From Porticoccaceae bacterium (GTDB lineage: Bacteria; Pseudomonadota; Gammaproteobacteria; Pseudomonadales; Porticoccaceae), in the NCBI GenBank assembly GCA_024959305.1, contig JANXGQ010000018.1:19320-83319 (forward strand): a stretch of DNA of 64,000 nt. Reading direction: 5' to 3'. Of this stretch, positions 37,156 through 45,618 are shown piece by piece (position 1 is the stretch's first letter; every line of letters starts with the position of its first letter). The notes below the pieces were generated by a model. That model saw only the letters and a program-made list of their open reading frames with translations, had not been told where the DNA came from and did not search any database. Position numbers and translations under genes: made by a program.

Positions 37156-37843
37156 CGCGTTCTAAAACTATTTCTCGGTCGCAGAGCTCAGCCCGCCATG
37201 CCAGCACTTCCACCCCTGCCGCCACTGCCTTAGCCAAGGTCTCGGCGTATACCGGATCTATATCTGCAGCCACTTCCATTCTCTGCGCCCCGGTGATCTG
37301 AACACAGAAAAATAGCACCGCTCGATGACCCTGTTTAATCATCGCCATCAGTTCGCGCAAGTGTTTGGTGCCACGACTGGTCACTGCATCTGGGAATGCG
37401 ACCAGACCACCGGTTTTTTCCAGAGTGACATTCTTGACCTCCACATAACAGCGCCCGCGCAGCGGATCCTCCAAGAGCAGATCGATGCGACTATTTTCTG
37501 CTCCGTATCTAACCTCGGAACGCATCTGCTGATAGTCTCGCAATTCGGGAATAAGGCCACTTTCAATAGCCTCGCGAACAAGGTGATTGGGTCGCGAAGT
37601 ATTAACCCCAGCCAGCTGCCCATTGACGGTGGTCACTAACTCAAGTGTACCGGGTAATTTTCTGTTCGGATTATCAGACAGCGAATACCAACAGGCAGAT
37701 CCTGGAACTAAACAGTTCTTCATCGAGCCGGTGTTGGCACAGTGAATGGTTATGGTCCGACCCTTAGCATCAATCACATCGCTAAAAAAGCGCTTGTACC
37801 TTCTCTCGAAGACAGCCGGCAATAGGGGGGGGGTTATTTTCAT
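37115..37843 (-). CDS. sfsA: Sugar fermentation stimulation protein A
   Basis: SfsA is a DNA-binding, nuclease-fold protein of uncertain role, conserved next to dksA. FERRYKRFFSDV, HCANTGSMKNCLVPGS, SEVRYGAENSRIDLLL and CYVEVKNVTL (PD-(D/E)xK-like) are the family blocks. ATG 37843 gives 242 residues, as in relatives; the open frame extends 35 residues upstream without homology. Codons 3-6 contain an unbroken run of nine C's (nine G's on the plus strand, 37825-37833). It overlaps the Rieske gene tail-to-tail. Confidence 0.93.
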   Translation of the reverse strand: MKITPPLLPAVFERRYKRFFSDVIDAKGRTITIHCANTGSMKNCLVPGSACWYSLSDNPNRKLPGTLELVTTVNGQLAGVNTSRPNHLVREAIESGLIPELRDYQQMRSEVRYGAENSRIDLLLEDPLRGRCYVEVKNVTLEKTGGLVAFPDAVTSRGTKHLRELMAMIKQGHRAVLFFCVQITGAQRMEVAADIDPVYAETLAKAVAAGVEVLAWRAELCDREIVLERAIPCLQDLTVPEL

Positions 37844-37961
37844 TAATCCGAACCTTAAACAGTTTAGTGGCTGGCAGCTTGTTAGCGTAGCAGTTATGGG
37901 CGGTTGCAATAAATAATATTCCCTTATCAGCCTATATTTGAACCACAATAATTGGAAAAGT

Positions 37962-37973
37962 GATAAATTTATC
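37962..37973. promoter_or_regulatory. Palindrome adjoining the dksA -35 box
   Basis: GATAAATTTATC is a perfect 12-bp palindrome ending 1 nt before the TTGATA -35 element of the dksA promoter, with a partial repeat (GATAAATTG) over the -35. It could be an operator or UP-like element; no factor can be named. Confidence 0.35.
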
Positions 37974-38002
37974 TTGATAAATTGTTATAAAATCTCTATA
38001 AA
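37974..38002 (+). promoter_or_regulatory. Candidate promoter for dksA
   Basis: TTGATA (37974-37979) and TATAAA (37997-38002) with a 17-nt spacer, 46 nt before the ATG. It lies in an AT-rich stretch. Confidence 0.6.
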
Positions 38003-38048
38003 CCCCCTGTCTCAACTTTTAGGCTTATTTCAACAGTGGATTTGATGC

Positions 38049-38531
38049 ATGGCAACAGCAAAGAAAAAACCTACAGTAAAAACTGCAGTTAGAACCCCAA
38101 AAGGCGTAAACTCAGCGACCCTTCACGGCCTTGCCCCCTATAAGGAAAAGGCTGGGGAAGAGTATATGAATGAGCGTCAACGCGAGCACTTTAAAAAGAT
38201 TCTAAATGCTTGGCGAAAAGAGCTAATGGAAGAGGTTGACCGAACTGTAACTCATATGAAGGATGAAGCTGCCAATTTCCCCGATCCTGCAGATCGCGCC
38301 ACTCAGGAAGAGGAGTTTAGCCTTGAGTTGCGCACCAGAGATCGAGAGCGCAAGCTGATTAAAAAAATCGACAAGACCCTGCTGCGTGTCGAAGAAGATG
38401 ACTATGGCTTCTGCGATCAGTGCGGTATTGAAGTTGGTATTCGTCGACTCGAGGCACGCCCAACTGCCGAGCTTTGCGTGGATTGCAAAACACTGGATGA
38501 GATTAAGGAAAAGCAGCTCACTGGAGGCTAG
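38049..38531 (+). CDS. dksA: RNA polymerase-binding transcription factor DksA
   Basis: DksA enters the secondary channel of RNA polymerase and with ppGpp adjusts rRNA and amino-acid promoters. The coiled coil (about residues 40-112) carries the tip acidic residues D79 and D82 in DPADRAT; the zinc finger has C122, C125, C143 and C146, so it is the classical zinc-bound form. The 160 residues include a Lys-rich N-terminal lead somewhat longer than in E. coli (151). It lies between sfsA and gluQ as in enterobacteria and pseudomonads. Confidence 0.98.
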   Translation: MATAKKKPTVKTAVRTPKGVNSATLHGLAPYKEKAGEEYMNERQREHFKKILNAWRKELMEEVDRTVTHMKDEAANFPDPADRATQEEEFSLELRTRDRERKLIKKIDKTLLRVEEDDYGFCDQCGIEVGIRRLEARPTAELCVDCKTLDEIKEKQLTGG

Positions 38532-38582
38532 CCCCTCCTCAGTTGTCAGTTTTGCATACTCCAACCTGGGGGGATGTAGGCA

Positions 38583-39503
38583 ATGTCACAGTCAATAAGC
38601 GTGGGTCGTTTTGCCCCCTCCCCAACTGGCCCCCTTCACTTTGGCTCGCTCATTGCGGCCCTGTCGAGCTTTATCCACGCCAAATATCATAAGGGTAAAT
38701 GGCTAGTAAGAATTGAAGATATAGATCCGCCGCGGGAAGTGCCGGGATCAAGTGATAGGATTCTCAGGCAATTAGAGCAGCATGGTCTAATCTGGGACGA
38801 TCAGGTGCTTTATCAAAGTTCCCGTCTAGATAGCTATAACCAGATCCTTCAAAGTCTGCGAGATCACAAACGGGTCTATTATTGCCAGTGCAATCGACAA
38901 CGCCTAGTCAGCCTGGGCGGTGTCTACGATGGCAACTGCCGCAATCTGGCATTGGGGCCGCAAGACTGCGCATTGCGACTAGCGGTCACCAAGGCTCTAT
39001 CCAGCGCTGAACCCGAGACAGTCTCCATAGGGTTTACCGATAACATTATGGGAAATTTTTCTCAACAGCTCACTCATGGCATAGGCGATTTTGTGTTGCG
39101 GCGCCGCGATGGACTGATTGCCTATCAACTGGCAGTGGTTATCGATGATCAATATCAGGGCATCACTCAGGTAGTGCGTGGCGCAGATCTGCTGGATTCC
39201 ACGCCGAAACAAATCCTACTGCAACAGTGCCTTGGATATCAGACACCAGAATACACCCATATTCCATTGGCCGTTAACTCTGAAGGACAAAAATTGAGCA
39301 AACAAACTTTTGCCAAAACCTTGACTGAAGGGCATGAGAGAGAGAATCTTTGGATTGCCCTGAAATGGCTGCAACAGGATCCCCCCCAAGAACTGCGGCA
39401 GGCAACTGTGGAAGAGATCATAAACTGGGGTATTGAGCACTGGGATCTGACCAGCATCCCCACATCAATGCAAGCAGTCCCTGCCTTTTCAACCAATATC
39501 TGA
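38583..39503 (+). CDS. gluQ: Glutamyl-Q tRNA(Asp) synthetase
   Basis: GluQ-RS places glutamate on the queuosine base of tRNA-Asp. It is a GluRS catalytic core without anticodon domain: GRFAPSPTGPLHFGS (HIGH-like HFGS at 19-22), RIEDIDPPRE, YYCQCNRQRL with further Cys (GNC) for zinc, and a weakened KLSKQ in place of KMSKS. The 306 residues are typical. It is 51 nt after dksA; their coupling is widely conserved. Confidence 0.96.
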   Translation: MSQSISVGRFAPSPTGPLHFGSLIAALSSFIHAKYHKGKWLVRIEDIDPPREVPGSSDRILRQLEQHGLIWDDQVLYQSSRLDSYNQILQSLRDHKRVYYCQCNRQRLVSLGGVYDGNCRNLALGPQDCALRLAVTKALSSAEPETVSIGFTDNIMGNFSQQLTHGIGDFVLRRRDGLIAYQLAVVIDDQYQGITQVVRGADLLDSTPKQILLQQCLGYQTPEYTHIPLAVNSEGQKLSKQTFAKTLTEGHERENLWIALKWLQQDPPQELRQATVEEIINWGIEHWDLTSIPTSMQAVPAFSTNI

Positions 39504-39559
39504 TTTGCTTTACAAGGCAACTCTGAATACCATCTTCGATTTACCGCGCAGTTTGAGCC

Positions 39560-39736
39560 ATGTTGAATTTTCGCTTAGTCGCAACCCTACTTCTCCTTTG
39601 TGCAGTGGTTTTCCCGTTGGCTACTCAGTGGGCTATACAACCCAATGGTGGCTGGTTTAGGCCTTTTGTGGTTTGGGCCATGATGGTATTTGCCTCCTAC
39701 GTGATTCACCGGCACCGAGTCAAAGATGAATCTTGA
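39560..39736 (+). CDS. cbrX: Small membrane protein upstream of cbrA (CbrX-like)
   Basis: A 58-residue open frame with ATG at 39560 and TGA at 39734-39736. The protein starts MLNFRLVATLLLLCAVVFPL (helix 1), has a short loop (QPNGGWFRP), a second helix (VVWAMMVFASYVI) and a basic tail. Its last 11 nt overlap the cbrA start in another frame. Pseudomonas has a small gene, cbrX, at this position whose translation is coupled to cbrA; homology is proposed from position, size and topology, not from alignment. Function unknown. Confidence 0.72.
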   Translation: MLNFRLVATLLLLCAVVFPLATQWAIQPNGGWFRPFVVWAMMVFASYVIHRHRVKDES

Positions 39737-42611
39737 TACTGTTGTAACCACTGGTGTGGTCCTGCTATTGGCAGGCCTTGTAGCACGGGCGCTATCCATA
39801 AGAGTCGGGCGCACTGGTCAAAACCTGTTATTGGCGCTGGGGCTATTTGCTGGCACTGGCGTTTTGATGGCGATGGGATCCATAGAGATGGCGGGTAGGT
39901 ACGGTTACAGTACCATTATGGCTTTTGTGGCCTTTAGCCTTGTCTATGTGGTTTCTCCGCTTATTTTCTCACCCATTCGCCGACTCAGTGAAATTGTACG
40001 ATTTGCCACTCCGATCGATTTTTTAACCTTTAGATACCGAAACAAATTAGTTGCAGCACTGGCATGCACCAGTCTGATCTTGGCGTCAATACCCCTTATC
40101 CTTGCCCAATTGCTTGCCATCGAATCCATATCAAACTTTATGTTTGCCAGCAGCAGCATCAAACCAGCTGTTATCTTTGTCACGGCGATACTGGTTATTT
40201 TTATGGTATTGCGCTCACTAAATATTAACAGCTTGGGACATCTGGGTTGGGTAATGGCGGCAGCCGGACTGCTGATAATACCAGCCCTAGGCCTCACCAC
40301 CTGGACAGCCATTCAGTCTGTGTTTGGCGGCCTCTATGAAATGAATCACTGGGTGGTCGATAGCGGGCAGCGATCGATTGTGCAGCGCATGGATTCTTCG
40401 CTGAGTCTGTTTGTTATCTTTATGGCTGCCAGCTTTGCAAGCCCTATCAATTTTAGCTTGCTGATGGCACACAACATAACTGACAGGCAGGCTGAAATGA
40501 CTGCCTGGGCCTATCCACTCATGGCACTTTTGGCATGCATCCCTGTCTTTCCGCTACTGTGGAGCGGTATTGCAAGCCAATCCTACTTCCCTCTTCAAGA
40601 GTACCTGTACAGACTGCCGGCTATCCACGAACAGCCATTGATCAGTGGATTTGCCTGTGCAAGCATTATGCTGCTCGCACTGTCGATGATTTACAGTTTG
40701 ATTTTGATCGCCTCGAAAATTTTTATAAATAGTTTTGTATTGCCGAATAAGGACCTCAAACAACAACAAAATTTGTCAGTTTGGATAACTCGCAACCAGA
40801 GTTATATCTGTATTGCCCTGATCCTCCTGTGTGCAGGATTAAGCCTGGTGACTAAAGGCCGCAGCATCACAGACTATTACCTAGCTGGATTTTCGGGACT
40901 CGCCCAACTGACTCCCGGGATGTTAGCTGTTATCTATCTTCCCAAGGCCAATCGAAGTGGATTTGTCGCAGGCTTAGCCGCGGGAATAAGCCTTTGGCTG
41001 GTGGCTATAGCACTGCCCCTGATATTGGGTGACTGGCAATTATCAATACCATTTTCCAATATAACAGTGCACTTTGGCATGCAAAATTGGAGTCTGTGGG
41101 CAATTGAAGCCCTACTTGTCAACGTGACGCTAAGTGCCCTATTTTCCATCTTCGGCACCATGGATAAAGAACAAAAGGCCTTTGCCGCCATCTGTATGGC
41201 CGATAGTGTGTATATTCCCACGCGAATTGAAGTGGCCCAAAAATCGGTGCCAGAATTAACTGAAAGTCTGCGGCTTGCTCTAGGAGATACTGCCGACGAG
41301 CATATTGCTGAAGCACTCGACAGTTTGCAGCTATACGAGGACGAAGTCAGGCCCGCGGCACTGCGAAAACTACGCGACAATATCAATGCCTCGTTAAATT
41401 TCCGCTATGGCATTCTCGCCGCCACAGAAATAATAGAGAAATCGCGCCTGTCAGTGCCCCCCTCCTCTACAGGACCTGAGGATATCCATGTTCTCGAATC
41501 TGTATTGGCAATTCAGGGGGATCAGTTGACCGGCATCGCCAATGAGCTGAATAAGCTGAGAATGCATCATAGAGATATGCTCAATAACCTTCCTATTGGG
41601 GTTATGTCATTGGATAAAAAAGGGGAGATTCTTAAATGCAATCAGACCCTCGAGAACTATATAGGCATCCAAGAATCAGAGATTATTGGCAGTTCACTAT
41701 CGGAACTGCCAGATCCTTGGAAATCCGCGATACAGGTCTTTTTAGAAGAGAATGTGATTGCCTCAGAGCGTATTCCATTAGAGTCTGAGGGGCGCACTAG
41801 GTGGTTTAGTCTTCAAAAATCAGAGCCCTCCGGGATTGCGGATCCTGTGGATGCGGAAACGGGCCAAGAGATTATCTTGCTGATAGAAGATCAAACTGAG
41901 GCTGTGACACTGACCCAAACTTCTATTGATAATGAGAGACTGGCCTCCGTGGGACGCCTAGCAGCTGGAGTTGCCCATGAAATTGGCAATCCGCTAACCG
42001 GCATTGCCTGTTTGGCACAAGACCTCCAGCATGAGGACAGCGTCGATCATATAACCGACTATTCGCAACAAATACTATCCCAAACAGATCGCATCAATCT
42101 TATTGTTAAGTCATTGATAAATTTTTCGAAAGGCGGTGAGGCACTTTCTCGTAAACGCAGTAAAGTGAGTGTCCAAAAAACCGTCCAAGAAGCTATTGAT
42201 CTACTGACACTCAATAAAACCAAATCCGCTGTAGACTACCTTTGCACCATAGATGGAGACCTCCATATCTGGGGAGATCATCATCAATTAACACAAATAT
42301 TCCTAAACCTCTTGAGCAATGCTCGGGATGCCTCCCCCGATGGTGGTCAAGTGAGGGTAACTGTTGAGAGAGATCAGCAATGTGCACGGGTTATTGTCAG
42401 TGATCAGGGCAGCGGTATCCCAGAAGATATCAGGGCGCAAATATTTGAACCCTTTGTTACCAGCAAGGATCCCGGAGAGGGAACCGGACTGGGGTTATGG
42501 ATTGTATTCAATCTAGCAAAGAGCTTGGGCGCTGATATCACAATAGACAGCCCCACTGAAGAGAACGGCAAAGGCACTGCTGTGGCGTTGAGTTTTCCAT
42601 TATCTACATAG
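39726..42611 (+). CDS. cbrA: CbrA-type hybrid transporter/sensor histidine kinase
   Basis: CbrA senses carbon/nitrogen balance, in Pseudomonas partly by transporting histidine. The first ~500 residues form 12-13 helices of the SSS (SLC5) sodium:solute symporter family. A cytoplasmic STAC-like linker with helices follows (about 505-610), then a PAS domain (DMLNNLPIGVMSLDKKGEILKCN), then HisKA with H751 in VAHEIGNPLTG and the ATPase domain with N box FLNLLSNARDAS, G1 DQGSGIPED, F box and G2 GTGLGL. All catalytic boxes are intact. It is 961 residues, close to the Pseudomonas protein. The partner regulator follows 46 nt later. Confidence 0.94.
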   Translation: MNLDTVVTTGVVLLLAGLVARALSIRVGRTGQNLLLALGLFAGTGVLMAMGSIEMAGRYGYSTIMAFVAFSLVYVVSPLIFSPIRRLSEIVRFATPIDFLTFRYRNKLVAALACTSLILASIPLILAQLLAIESISNFMFASSSIKPAVIFVTAILVIFMVLRSLNINSLGHLGWVMAAAGLLIIPALGLTTWTAIQSVFGGLYEMNHWVVDSGQRSIVQRMDSSLSLFVIFMAASFASPINFSLLMAHNITDRQAEMTAWAYPLMALLACIPVFPLLWSGIASQSYFPLQEYLYRLPAIHEQPLISGFACASIMLLALSMIYSLILIASKIFINSFVLPNKDLKQQQNLSVWITRNQSYICIALILLCAGLSLVTKGRSITDYYLAGFSGLAQLTPGMLAVIYLPKANRSGFVAGLAAGISLWLVAIALPLILGDWQLSIPFSNITVHFGMQNWSLWAIEALLVNVTLSALFSIFGTMDKEQKAFAAICMADSVYIPTRIEVAQKSVPELTESLRLALGDTADEHIAEALDSLQLYEDEVRPAALRKLRDNINASLNFRYGILAATEIIEKSRLSVPPSSTGPEDIHVLESVLAIQGDQLTGIANELNKLRMHHRDMLNNLPIGVMSLDKKGEILKCNQTLENYIGIQESEIIGSSLSELPDPWKSAIQVFLEENVIASERIPLESEGRTRWFSLQKSEPSGIADPVDAETGQEIILLIEDQTEAVTLTQTSIDNERLASVGRLAAGVAHEIGNPLTGIACLAQDLQHEDSVDHITDYSQQILSQTDRINLIVKSLINFSKGGEALSRKRSKVSVQKTVQEAIDLLTLNKTKSAVDYLCTIDGDLHIWGDHHQLTQIFLNLLSNARDASPDGGQVRVTVERDQQCARVIVSDQGSGIPEDIRAQIFEPFVTSKDPGEGTGLGLWIVFNLAKSLGADITIDSPTEENGKGTAVALSFPLST

Positions 42612-42657
42612 AATAATCCTAAATTCCGCATATAATCTTCAAACAAAAAAGCCTAAA

Positions 42658-43896
42658 ATGGAATCCGTGAAGAAACCTCAAATCCTAATCGTAGAAGACG
42701 AAAAAGTTATTCGGACCTCTCTGCGAAAACTGCTTGAACGCCATAATTACTGCATATCAGATGCGGTGAGCGTCAAGGCTGCCAGAAAGAATTTCAATCT
42801 CAACCATTTTGATTTAATTATCAGCGATCTGCGTTTGCCTGGAGCTTTCGGAACCGAGCTTATCAATATGGCGCCGGATGTACCCGTTGTCATAATGACC
42901 AGCTATGCCAGTTTGCGCTCTGCGGTGGATACTATGCGCCAGGGGGCGGCCGACTATATTTCCAAGCCGTTTGATCACGAGGAAATACTAAGTACCGTTA
43001 AACGCGTTACCTCTGAGTTAGACCAGGGCAAAAGGCGACGCACAGCCAGAAACAACCTCTTGATGGGCAAAAGTCCACAAATACTCAAAATAATCAATAG
43101 GGTACAAAAGGTGGCCCCCACCTTGGCACCAGTGCTTATCCATGGAGAAATAGGCTCGGGACGGCGCACAATAGCAGAGACCGCTCACAGTATCAGTGCC
43201 TTTTCCAAACAGCCTTTTGTCACTATTAACTGCGCCTCTATCAGTGCGGATCAGTTGCTTGATGAACTCAAAGATCAGACCCAAAAAACCTTGTTCTTCA
43301 ATAATATTTGTGAGTTACCCAAGACACAGCAAGCTATTGCCTCGACAGCGACCAACCTTGAAAACATCCGTGTTATAGCCTCTACAGAGCAGGACCTTGA
43401 AGCACTCAGTAATCTAGGGCAGTTCCGCAAAGATCTTCTATACAACCTAGCTGTTATCAAAATTGAGGTACCATCATTGCGTGAACACGCAAATGATATA
43501 CCGCTACTTATTGAATACTTTATCTATAAATACTCAGCTGAACTTGGCTATTCTGTCAACCTAACGCCCGAGGCACTGCAAGCACTGAGCGAACACAGCT
43601 GGCCCGGCAACGTTAAAGAACTACAGGATACAATCTATCAAGCTATGCTGTTGTGCGACCCCGGAGAGGCCATCACTGCTGAGACCGTCTGCCTATCCAA
43701 CAAACATGATCATCAGCTCGCAGATCAATCAGAAGAGCATTGGGCTGATGTATCTCTTGAGGAGTACTTTAGCAACTTCGTATTGCAGAACCAGCAACAG
43801 ATGACTGAAACTGAACTTGCCAGCAAACTGGGCATCAGTCGAAAATCTTTATGGGAGCGACGTATTAGACTGGAAATACCCCGCAAAAAAAATTAA
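42658..43896 (+). CDS. cbrB: CbrB-type response regulator with degenerate AAA+ domain lacking GAFTGA
   Basis: An NtrC-class regulator of 412 residues, orthologous by position and by its receiver (EDEKVIRTSLRKLLERH; phospho-acceptor D57, T81, K103 in SKPFD) and its C-terminal Fis-type HTH (MTETELASKLGISRKSLWERR). The central AAA+ domain is crippled: Walker A reads GEIGSGR with Arg169 for the Lys; the GAFTGA loop and ~35 surrounding residues are absent between L201 and K210; Walker B is TLFFNN with N215-N216 for Asp-Glu. Later parts (RKDLLYNLAVIKIEVPSLRE, WPGNVKEL) remain. It cannot be expected to hydrolyse ATP or activate sigma54. The reading frame is intact and codon use ordinary, so it is probably a repurposed regulator, not a pseudogene. 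Confidence 0.93.
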   Translation: MESVKKPQILIVEDEKVIRTSLRKLLERHNYCISDAVSVKAARKNFNLNHFDLIISDLRLPGAFGTELINMAPDVPVVIMTSYASLRSAVDTMRQGAADYISKPFDHEEILSTVKRVTSELDQGKRRRTARNNLLMGKSPQILKIINRVQKVAPTLAPVLIHGEIGSGRRTIAETAHSISAFSKQPFVTINCASISADQLLDELKDQTQKTLFFNNICELPKTQQAIASTATNLENIRVIASTEQDLEALSNLGQFRKDLLYNLAVIKIEVPSLREHANDIPLLIEYFIYKYSAELGYSVNLTPEALQALSEHSWPGNVKELQDTIYQAMLLCDPGEAITAETVCLSNKHDHQLADQSEEHWADVSLEEYFSNFVLQNQQQMTETELASKLGISRKSLWERRIRLEIPRKKN

Positions 43897-43963
43897 AAAA
43901 CCTTAAAAAAACGGCTTCATCGCCAAATTCTGGAGCTTTAACGCAAATGATCCAGTCATGTAC

Positions 43964-43993
43964 TTGTTGCGAGAACGTATTTCTGATTATATT
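43964..43993 (+). promoter_or_regulatory. Candidate sigma70-type promoter for the RNA downstream of cbrB
   Basis: TTGTTG (43964-43969) and TATATT (43988-43993), 18-nt spacer, predict a start near 44000. I looked for a sigma54 GG-N10-GC element between 43897 and 44000 and saw none. Confidence 0.4.
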
Positions 43994-43999
43994 GACGGC

Positions 44000-44130
44000 G
44001 TTGAGATATAACTCAACCTACTAATAATAATAAATAATAACAATAAAAACCGGATGGATTGCGAAAAAGTGTTCAGGGAGCTTTAGCTCTAGAACTGTTG
44101 AGGGGGGCTGTCGAAAGGCAACCCTTTTTT
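44000..44130 (+). ncRNA. Candidate CrcZ-like small RNA between cbrB and pcnB
   Basis: The 348-nt gap 43897-44244 is the only stretch over 300 nt without a gene. It contains, in order: a perfect hairpin GTTGAG/CTCAAC (44000-44017); an A-rich, C/G-poor tract (44020-44050) made of overlapping AAN triplets (AATAATAATAA, AATAATAACAATAA), the kind of A-R-N/CA motif bound by Hfq with Crc; a hairpin GTTC..GGAGCT/AGCTCT..GAAC (44071-44095); and a terminator ending in six T's (44101-44130). In Pseudomonas the CbrB-activated RNA CrcZ is encoded at this very place and sequesters Hfq/Crc through such motifs. The element here would be ~131 nt, shorter than CrcZ. Elsewhere in the gap only a TTAACAG/CTGTTAA inverted repeat (44199-44225) was seen. 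Confidence 0.6.
44101..44130 (+). terminator. Terminator of the candidate small RNA
   Basis: AGGG-GG-GCT pairs with GGC-AA-CCCT (GG/AA internal mismatch, one G-T wobble) around TCGAAA-type loop, followed by six T's at 44125-44130. It could also end the cbrB transcript. Confidence 0.65.
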
Positions 44131-44244
44131 ATTGCCCGCTAGTTTTTCTGAAAAAAATATTTTGCTCCTATATAAGGGACTGTAAGTGACGATTATTGTT
44201 AACAGGGTTTGCTGTGCTCTGTTAAACTGTGCGCTCACCTTGTC

Positions 44245-45618
44245 ATGGCAACCATTGTGCTGAAACGCCTTAGTAAATTTTTCAATCGCGATGCATTGCA
44301 ACAGGATGCTGTTAATCATCTTGTGATGCAGCCTCACGAGCACTCTCTCAACCCGAAAGTGCTATGCAACCGTGCATTAGAGGTTGTGCGCGTCCTTCAG
44401 GATAATCATTTCGAGGCCTATCTAGTAGGAGGCTGTATTCGGGACCTGTTATTGGGGCTTAACCCCAAGGATTTCGATGTTGCAACCAATGCAGAGCCCC
44501 ATGAGGTCAAACATCTTTTTAGGCGTTCGCGGATCGTCGGTCGGCGCTTTCAAATTGTGCATGTGCAATTTGGTAGAACCCTTATAGAGGTCACAACCTT
44601 CCGCTCAAATTCCACCAAAATAAACAATTTATCAAAAAATAAAAATCGGCGCTTGCAACAATCTGCAAGCGGACTGCTTACTAGGGACAACGTATTTGGA
44701 TCCATCAAAGACGATGCCAGTCGACGCGATCTCACTATTAATGCCCTCTACTATGATCCGGTAAAAAATACCATTCATGACTTTTCTCAGGGACTAAAAG
44801 ATCTAGACGATCGCACAATACGCATTATTGGGGACCCCGCAACCAGATACCGAGAGGACCCAGTAAGGCTTCTTCGAGTCGCACGCTTTGCGGCAAAATT
44901 AGGCTTTAATGTAGATTCCAAAACCTTAAACCCCATGGCCAAAATGGCTGAGAATTTATCCCATGTATCCACTCCGCGGATGTTCGATGAAACCCTAAAA
45001 CTGTTTATGAGTGGGCAGGGTCTGGCATCGTTTAGATTGCTTGCTGAATACGGTCTGTTCGCGCAAATCATGCCACAGGCAAGTCGACTTATTGAACAGG
45101 GAGATCATTTTGCGTCCCGTATAGTAGAACAGGCACTGACCAATACTGATTTGCGCATTCGCAGCAAAAAGAAAGTGACGCCGGCATTTATTTACGCTGC
45201 GCTGCTCTGGCCATCCGTTCAAAAGATCGCTTTAGACTACGAAAACCAGGGCCATTCGCCCTCTCTGGCGCTCAATAAAGCCGCCAGTGAAGTGATCGGC
45301 AATCAGATTCCAATTACCGCTATACCAAGAAGATTTACCGTCGCAATGCGCGAGATTTGGTCTCTGCAACTGATGCTTCCAAAAAGAGGCGGCAACAAAG
45401 CCAAACGTCTATCTGAGCACCCTCGCTTCCGAGCTGCCTACGACTTTACCCTACTGCGGGAACAGGCTGGAGAAAGCCTCAATGGACTGGGGGATTGGTG
45501 GACAACCTATCAAGAAGCCGGCGAAGATAAACAACAGGAAATGGTAGAAATGCTGCCCTCAGATAGACCCAGAAAGCGCAGATCCCGCCGCAGGAAGCAC
45601 CAGAAGACTGATGCCTGA
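44245..45618 (+). CDS. pcnB: Poly(A) polymerase I
   Basis: PcnB adds 3' poly(A) tails that promote RNA decay. EAYLVGGCIRDLLLGLNPKDFDVATNA is the nucleotidyltransferase signature (GG...DFD), followed by RRSRIVGRRFQIVHV and SRRDLTINALYYDP. The C-terminus is highly basic (RKRRSRRRKH), as in E. coli PAP I. ATG 44245 gives 457 residues; a TTG at 44209 is possible but unneeded. A 7-bp inverted repeat sits just before the ATG. It overlaps folK by 8 nt. Confidence 0.95.
   Translation: MATIVLKRLSKFFNRDALQQDAVNHLVMQPHEHSLNPKVLCNRALEVVRVLQDNHFEAYLVGGCIRDLLLGLNPKDFDVATNAEPHEVKHLFRRSRIVGRRFQIVHVQFGRTLIEVTTFRSNSTKINNLSKNKNRRLQQSASGLLTRDNVFGSIKDDASRRDLTINALYYDPVKNTIHDFSQGLKDLDDRTIRIIGDPATRYREDPVRLLRVARFAAKLGFNVDSKTLNPMAKMAENLSHVSTPRMFDETLKLFMSGQGLASFRLLAEYGLFAQIMPQASRLIEQGDHFASRIVEQALTNTDLRIRSKKKVTPAFIYAALLWPSVQKIALDYENQGHSPSLALNKAASEVIGNQIPITAIPRRFTVAMREIWSLQLMLPKRGGNKAKRLSEHPRFRAAYDFTLLREQAGESLNGLGDWWTTYQEAGEDKQQEMVEMLPSDRPRKRRSRRRKHQKTDA

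Noticed and set aside
43897..44000. Sigma54 promoter for the RNA after cbrB
   Set aside because: Candidate GG dinucleotides were checked for GC ten bases further on; none fits, the nearest (GGAGCTTTAACGC) has the wrong spacing.
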